Shown one piece after another: positions 59,573 through 64,000 of a DNA stretch of 64,000 bases. This DNA is from Betaproteobacteria bacterium (GTDB taxonomy: Bacteria; Pseudomonadota; Gammaproteobacteria; Burkholderiales; Usitatibacteraceae): the NCBI GenBank assembly GCA_016791265.1, contig JAEUMY010000007.1, forward strand, positions 1 through 64,000, in the 5' to 3' direction. Every line of letters starts with the position of its first letter. Within the stretch, counting starts at the first letter, position 1. A program made the position numbers and the translations under genes. The notes under the pieces are model-generated. The model had not been told where the DNA came from and searched no databases. It worked only from the letters and a program-made list of their open reading frames with translations.

Positions 59573-62500
59573 ATGAACCCACTAGAGTCCCAAGCGCGCT
59601 GGCAATTCTGGATCGACCGCGGTGGCACGTTCACCGACATCGTGGCACAGCAGCCCGACGGCACCCTGGTGACGGCCAAGCTCTTGTCGGAGAACCCGGA
59701 GCACTACCGCGATGCGGCGGTGGCGGGCATCCGGCAATTGCTGGGCGTTCCGCCCGGCGGCGCCGTTCCGGTGGAGAAGATCGCGGCGGTGAAGATGGGG
59801 ACGACAGTGGCCACCAACGCGCTCTTGGAACGCAAGGGCGAGCCGACCGCACTCTTCATCACCCGTGGCTTCCGCGATGCCTTGCGCATCGCGTATCAGA
59901 ATCGCCCGCGAATATTCGCACGAGAGATCGTGCTGCCCGAGCTTCTCTACCAGACCGTGGTGGAGGTGGATGAGCGCATCGGCGCGCACGGCGAAGTTGT
60001 CGTGCCTTTGGATGAAGCGAATATTCGCTTGGCGCTGGGGCGAATATTCGCAAGCGGCATTCGCGCCATCGCCATCGTGCTCATGCACGGCTACCGCTTC
60101 ACCCGGCACGAGGCGCGAGCCGCCGCCATTGCGCGGGAGATCGGCTTTTCGCAGGTGTCAGTCTCACACGAGGTGAGTCCCCTGATGAAGCTGGTGTCGC
60201 GCGGCGACACCACCGTGGTTGATGCCTATCTCTCGCCGATCTTGCGCCGCTACGTGGACCAGGTCGCGGGCGAGCTGCCCGGCGTGCCGCTCTACTTCAT
60301 GCAGTCCAACGGCGGTCTCACCGACGCCGCGCGTTTCCAGGGCAAGGACGCCATTCTCTCCGGCCCGGCAGGCGGCATCATCGGCATGGTGCGCACGGCG
60401 GGAGCGGCCGGCTTCGACCGGGTCATCGGCTTCGACATGGGCGGCACGTCCACGGATGTGTCGCACTACGCGGGCGAGCTGGAGCGAGAGTTCAACACGC
60501 TGGTGGCGGGGGTGCGGCTGCGCGCTCCCATGATGTCGATTCACACCATCGCGGCGGGTGGCGGTTCCATCCTGCATTTCGACGGCCAGCGCTATCGCGT
60601 CGGGCCGGACTCCGCCGGCGCCAATCCCGGCCCCGCGTGTTATCGCCGTGGCGGGCCGCTCACGGTGACCGACTGCAACGTCATGTTGGGGCGCATCCAG
60701 CCCGCGCACTTCCCGCGCGTGTTCGGGCCGAATGGCGATGAGCCGCTGGATGTGGAGGCGGTGCGCGCGAAGTTCACCGCCCTGGCCGCGGAAGTCTCCG
60801 CTGCCACCGGCAAGGCCGCGACGGCCGAAGCGGTCGCTGAAGGATTCCTGCGCATCGCGGTGGCCAACATGGCCAACGCCATCAAGTTCGTCTCGGTGCA
60901 GCGTGGCCATGATGTCACCGGGTACACGCTGGCCTGCTTTGGTGGCGCGGGGGGCCAGCATGCGTGCCGCGTGGCGGATGAACTGGGCATGACCCGCGTG
61001 CATATCCATCCCTTCGCTGGTGTGTTGTCGGCATACGGCATGGGACTCGCGGACATCACGGTGCTGCGCGAGACGGCGACTGAGGTGACGCTGGCTGGCG
61101 AGACGCTGCCTGCGCTGCGCAACGAGGCCAACCGGCTCGCCGCGGAGGCTGCTGATGCCGTGCGGGCGCAAGGCGTCGCCGACAGCGACATCCTGATTCA
61201 TCGCCGCGCGCATCTGCGCTACGAAGGCACGGACACGGCGCTGGTCGTGCCGCTGGCGGATGCGCCCGTGATGCAGCAGGCGTTCGAAGCCCAGTATCGC
61301 CAGCGCTTCAGTTTCCTCATGCCGCAGCGCGCACTGGTGGCGGAAGCGGTGTCGGTGGAAGCGGTCGGTCGCCAGCCGGTTGCGGCGGCTGCGGCGCTGG
61401 CGGCGGCACAGCCGGATGCGGAAGTGCCGCCCCCCAACCCAGTGGACCAGGCGGACATCGTCATCGACAGCCAGCCTGGCGAGGTCCCGGTGTTCGAGCG
61501 AGAGGTCTTGCTGGCCGGGCAGACCCTGGAGGGGCCCGCACTCATCGCTGAGCGCAACGCCACCACGGTGCTGGAACCCGGCTGGCGCGCGGAAGTGACC
61601 GCAGGCGGTGATCTCGTGCTCAACCGCGTTGCAGCACGCGATGACAGAGCTGCCGCTTCCAACTTGAAGATAGCCGACCCGGTCATGCTGGAAGTCTTCA
61701 ACAACCTTTTCATGTCCATCGCCGAGCAGATGGGCTTGCGTCTGGCCAACACCGCGCACTCGGTGAACATCAAGGAGCGGCTGGATTTCAGTTGCGCGCT
61801 GTTCGACGGCAAGGGCAATCTCATCGCCAACGCGCCGCATATGCCGGTGCATCTGGGCTCGATGGGTGAGAGCATCAAGACCGTGCTGCGGCGCAACGAT
61901 GGCCGCATGCGGCCGGGTGACGTGTTCGTGCTGAACGATCCGTACAACGGCGGCACGCATCTGCCGGACGTGACCGTGGTGACACCGGTGTTTCTTTCCG
62001 AAGAAGAGCCGGAAGTGTCCGGAGAAGGCTGGGGCGAGACCGTTTGGCCGGATCCGCTCTTCTACGTGGGTTCCCGTGGCCACCACGCGGACATCGGCGG
62101 CATCACGCCCGGCTCCATGCCGCCGTTCTCGCGTACGCTGGAGGACGAGGGCGTATTGCTGGACAACGTGAAGCTGATTTCCCGCGGCGACTGGAAGGAA
62201 GCGAATATTCGCGAGCTGCTGGGCAGCGGGCCGCATCCGGCGCGAAACATCGACCAGAATCTGGCCGACCTGCGCGCCCAGATCGCCGCCAACGAGAAAG
62301 GGGTGTCCGAGTTGAAGCGCATGATCGCGGACTTCGGCCTCGATACGGTGCGCGCTTACATGGGCCATGTGCAGGACAACGCCGAGCACTGCGTGCGTCG
62401 CGCCATCGGCAAATTGTCCGATGGCGAGTATTCGTATGAGATGGACAACGGCGCCGTCATCAAGGTCGCCGTGCAAGTGGGCGCTGACCGGCAATCCGCC

Positions 62501-63244
62501 GTGATCGATTTCGCCGGCACATCGGCCGAGTTGCCCAACAATTTCAACGCGCCGTCCGCCGTGGTGCATGCGGCCGTGCTGTATGTCTTCCGCATGCTGG
62601 TGGATGACGACATCCCGCTCAATGCGGGTTGCCTCAAGCCGCTCGTGATCCGCATTCCGGCAGGCAGCATGCTCAGTCCGGCGCCGCCCGCCGCGACGGT
62701 GGCGGGCAATGTCGAGACTTCGCAATGCATCACCGACGCGCTCATCGGCGCGCTGGGCCTGATGGCGGGATCGTGCGGCACCATGAGCAACTTCACTTTC
62801 GGCAATGCGCGCCATCAGTACTACGAAACCATCTCAGGGGGCGCCGGCGCCGGGCCGGGCTTCCATGGGTGCGACGCCGTGCAAGTTCACATGACCAACT
62901 CGCGCCTCACCGACCCCGAAGTGCTGGAGTGGCGCTTCCCGGTGCGGGTCGAGGAACACTCGATTCGCGCAGGGTCCGGCGGAGCGGGGCGCTGGCGTGG
63001 TGGAAACGGCGCCGTGCGTCGCATTCGTTTCCTGGAAGACATGACGGCGGCGATTCTGTCCAATGCGCGGCGCGTGGCGCCGTTCGGCTTGCAAGGCGGT
63101 GGCTCTGGTGCGGTCGGTGTGAACCGCGTGCTGCGCAAGGATGGGAAGGTGGACGATTTGCCATCTTCCGCTGAAGTGTTCGTTCACGCGGGCGATGTCT
63201 TCAGCATCGAAACACCGGGCGGCGGAGGCTTTGGCGGCGACTGA
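59573..63244 (+). CDS. 5-oxoprolinase / HyuA-HyuB fusion
   Basis: 1223 residues, the length of the fused ATP-dependent 5-oxoprolinase that converts 5-oxoproline to glutamate. The HyuA half (about 1-690) has the actin-like ATPase marks: [53 protein letters not shown] and [11 protein letters not shown]. The HyuB half begins about [20 protein letters not shown] and has [37 protein letters not shown] and [24 protein letters not shown] lies upstream of ATG 59573. Four palindrome copies lie inside (A-N-I-R twice, R-I-F-A twice). A hydantoinase specificity cannot be excluded. Confidence 0.93.
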   Translation: MNPLESQARWQFWIDRGGTFTDIVAQQPDGTLVTAKLLSENPEHYRDAAVAGIRQLLGVPPGGAVPVEKIAAVKMGTTVATNALLERKGEPTALFITRGFRDALRIAYQNRPRIFAREIVLPELLYQTVVEVDERIGAHGEVVVPLDEANIRLALGRIFASGIRAIAIVLMHGYRFTRHEARAAAIAREIGFSQVSVSHEVSPLMKLVSRGDTTVVDAYLSPILRRYVDQVAGELPGVPLYFMQSNGGLTDAARFQGKDAILSGPAGGIIGMVRTAGAAGFDRVIGFDMGGTSTDVSHYAGELEREFNTLVAGVRLRAPMMSIHTIAAGGGSILHFDGQRYRVGPDSAGANPGPACYRRGGPLTVTDCNVMLGRIQPAHFPRVFGPNGDEPLDVEAVRAKFTALAAEVSAATGKAATAEAVAEGFLRIAVANMANAIKFVSVQRGHDVTGYTLACFGGAGGQHACRVADELGMTRVHIHPFAGVLSAYGMGLADITVLRETATEVTLAGETLPALRNEANRLAAEAADAVRAQGVADSDILIHRRAHLRYEGTDTALVVPLADAPVMQQAFEAQYRQRFSFLMPQRALVAEAVSVEAVGRQPVAAAAALAAAQPDAEVPPPNPVDQADIVIDSQPGEVPVFEREVLLAGQTLEGPALIAERNATTVLEPGWRAEVTAGGDLVLNRVAARDDRAAASNLKIADPVMLEVFNNLFMSIAEQMGLRLANTAHSVNIKERLDFSCALFDGKGNLIANAPHMPVHLGSMGESIKTVLRRNDGRMRPGDVFVLNDPYNGGTHLPDVTVVTPVFLSEEEPEVSGEGWGETVWPDPLFYVGSRGHHADIGGITPGSMPPFSRTLEDEGVLLDNVKLISRGDWKEANIRELLGSGPHPARNIDQNLADLRAQIAANEKGVSELKRMIADFGLDTVRAYMGHVQDNAEHCVRRAIGKLSDGEYSYEMDNGAVIKVAVQVGADRQSAVIDFAGTSAELPNNFNAPSAVVHAAVLYVFRMLVDDDIPLNAGCLKPLVIRIPAGSMLSPAPPAATVAGNVETSQCITDALIGALGLMAGSCGTMSNFTFGNARHQYYETISGGAGAGPGFHGCDAVQVHMTNSRLTDPEVLEWRFPVRVEEHSIRAGSGGAGRWRGGNGAVRRIRFLEDMTAAILSNARRVAPFGLQGGGSGAVGVNRVLRKDGKVDDLPSSAEVFVHAGDVFSIETPGGGGFGGD
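59908..59919. repeat. GCGAATATTCGC palindrome, copy 28 (in 5-oxoprolinase gene)
   Basis: Exact copy, frame giving P-R-I-F-A-R. Confidence 0.97.
60017..60028. repeat. GCGAATATTCGC palindrome, copy 29 (in 5-oxoprolinase gene, pair)
   Basis: Exact copy, frame giving E-A-N-I-R-L; the next copy is 23 bp on, in a different frame. Confidence 0.97.
60040..60051. repeat. GCGAATATTCGC palindrome, copy 30 (in 5-oxoprolinase gene, pair)
   Basis: Exact copy, frame giving G-R-I-F-A-S. Confidence 0.97.
62201..62212. repeat. GCGAATATTCGC palindrome, copy 31 (in 5-oxoprolinase gene)
   Basis: Exact copy in the HyuB half, frame giving E-A-N-I-R-E. Confidence 0.97.
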
Positions 63245-63310
63245 AATTTGAGCAGCGTCAAGTGCTTTTACATTTGTCGCCTACCGGCAACACGGCATTC
63301 AAAAATACTT

Positions 63311-63338
63311 TTGCCGCCATCGCGGTTGCGTATAAAAT
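63311..63338 (+). promoter_or_regulatory. Candidate sigma-70 promoter of dusB
   Basis: -35 TTGCCG (63311-63316), 16-bp spacer, -10 TAAAAT (63333-63338) within the AT-rich TATAAAATAG. The 171-bp region between 5-oxoprolinase and dusB is distinctly AT-richer than its surroundings. Confidence 0.6.
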
Positions 63339-63360
63339 AGGCGCCCTTTCATTGATTGCC

Positions 63361-63402
63361 GCCCGCTTCCTGTGTGCTTTGCAGGCCGGGCTTTTGTTTT
63401 TT
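63361..63402 (+). terminator. Terminator-like hairpin and T-run in the dusB leader
   Basis: GCCCG (63361-63365) pairs with CGGGC (63387-63391), with an inner CCTG/CAGG stem, followed by TTTTGTTTTTT. It lies between the predicted promoter and the dusB ATG, so it could attenuate dusB, or end transcripts from upstream. Confidence 0.75.
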
Positions 63403-63415
63403 CCAGCCAACTGTC

Positions 63416-64000
63416 ATGCGCATCGGCAACATCCAGCTCAAGAACAACCTGATCGTCGCGCCCATGGCGGGTGTGACCGATCGGCCGTTCCGCCAGTTGT
63501 GCAAGCTGATGGGTGCGGGCATGGCGGTGTCGGAAATGGTGGCGTCGAATTCACTGCTGTGGGGGTCGGAGAAAACCATCCGCCGCGGCAACCATGAAGG
63601 CGAAGTCGAGCCCAAGGTGATCCAGATCGCCGGCGCTGATCCGGCCATGCTGGCCGAGGCCGCCAGGTACAACGTGGACAATGGCGCTTCGATCATCGAC
63701 ATCAACATGGGCTGCCCGGCCAAGAAGATCTGCAATGTCTATGCCGGCTCCGCGCTGATGCAAGACGAGCCGCTGATCGGCCGTATCCTGAAGGCGGTGG
63801 TGGGTGCTGTCGACGTGCCGGTGACGCTGAAGTTTCGCACCGGCTGGAACAAGGAGAACCGCAATGCGCTGAATGTCGCGCGCATCGCGGAAGAGAACGG
63901 CATCCAATCCATCGCCATCCACGGCCGCACGCGTGCGTGCATGTACACGGGCGATGCCGAGTACGACACCATCAAGGCGGTGAAGCAGGCGGTGAAGATT
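63416..64000 (+). CDS. dusB: tRNA-dihydrouridine synthase B (partial, N-terminal 195 residues)
   Basis: The frame from ATG 63416 runs off the right edge. An FMN enzyme that reduces specific uridines of tRNA to dihydrouridine. The start MRIGNIQLKNNLIVAPMAGV is the DusB pattern. VIQIAGADPAMLAEAA, DINMGCPAKKICNVYAGSALM (with the catalytic Cys region), VTLKFRTGW and IAIHGRTRACMYTG follow in order. In proteobacteria dusB is usually followed by fis; that would lie just outside the window. A promoter and a terminator-like leader precede it. Confidence 0.96.
   Translation, partial: MRIGNIQLKNNLIVAPMAGVTDRPFRQLCKLMGAGMAVSEMVASNSLLWGSEKTIRRGNHEGEVEPKVIQIAGADPAMLAEAARYNVDNGASIIDINMGCPAKKICNVYAGSALMQDEPLIGRILKAVVGAVDVPVTLKFRTGWNKENRNALNVARIAEENGIQSIAIHGRTRACMYTGDAEYDTIKAVKQAVKI

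Noticed and set aside
361..62212. The repeated 12-mer as a CRISPR array or transposon ends
   Set aside because: Spacing runs from 23 bp to several kb, with no cas or transposase genes and no target duplications at the copies.
60164..62815. Reverse-strand open frame of 883 codons inside the 5-oxoprolinase gene
   Set aside because: It is the antisense shadow of a GC-rich gene. It has no protein-like composition (runs of His/Arg/Gly), while the forward frame is a recognisable enzyme.

Overview
The window reads as high-GC (roughly two thirds G+C), gene-dense chromosome of a free-living Gram-negative proteobacterium, most likely a betaproteobacterium. Grounds are the dusB gene with a leader, the TonB-dependent receptor and TonB-like proteins, lipoproteins, PhnCDEE, a PatZ-type acetyltransferase, kynA and many exported S9/S41/M28/beta-lactamase-fold hydrolases. 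The family or genus cannot be fixed by eye. I see no rRNA or tRNA genes, no CRISPR array and no intact insertion sequence.

The outstanding feature is not a gene. The 12-bp perfect palindrome GCGAATATTCGC occurs 31 times exactly in 64 kb (about 0.002 expected by chance at this composition), plus two one-mismatch copies and one weaker match. Sixteen exact copies lie between genes, although intergenic DNA is only about a tenth of the window. Fifteen lie inside genes, in all three reading frames (encoding A-N-I-R, R-I-F-A or E-Y-S). Three pairs are spaced 23, 24 and 23 bp start to start, with unrelated DNA between them. One copy is extended to a perfect 26-bp palindrome directly after a stop codon. 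This resembles cyanobacterial HIP1 (GCGATCGC) or a genome-wide uptake, methylation or nucleoid-protein site, but the sequence is different and I do not recognise it as described.

Layout. 0-4 kb: a LysR regulator divergent from an AhpD-like protein and a PNPOx/ferredoxin-reductase fusion. 4-11 kb: exported TonB-like, S41-like, endonuclease-like and beta-lactamase-fold proteins, an AraC regulator and tdk. 11-17 kb: small envelope proteins, a CYTH-CHAD protein and an M28 peptidase. 17-22 kb: a membrane adenylate cyclase, then an operon of membrane protein, XRE regulator and hydrolase behind an AT-rich palindromic operator, then an AAA ATPase. 22-34 kb: exported proteins, a glycosyltransferase, an ACT protein, PhoD, a dual cNMP-binding protein and a retropepsin-like lipoprotein. 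34-41 kb: GST, SSS symporter, TonB receptor and S9 peptidase.

41-48 kb: a two-gene, lower-GC cassette sits between a decayed copy of the 3' end of the patZ-like gene and the intact gene. The intact gene is in an operon with a histone-deacetylase-family enzyme, so protein acetylation and deacetylation are plausibly coupled. 48-52 kb: AIM24 protein, a REP-like element, a Doc-type toxin-antitoxin pair, a Sua5-type protein and two small membrane proteins. 52-56 kb: phnD, then two hairpins, then phnC-phnE-phnE. 56-64 kb: NRDE protein, HD-GYP/TPR protein, kynA, a fused 5-oxoprolinase and the start of dusB behind a promoter and a terminator-like leader.
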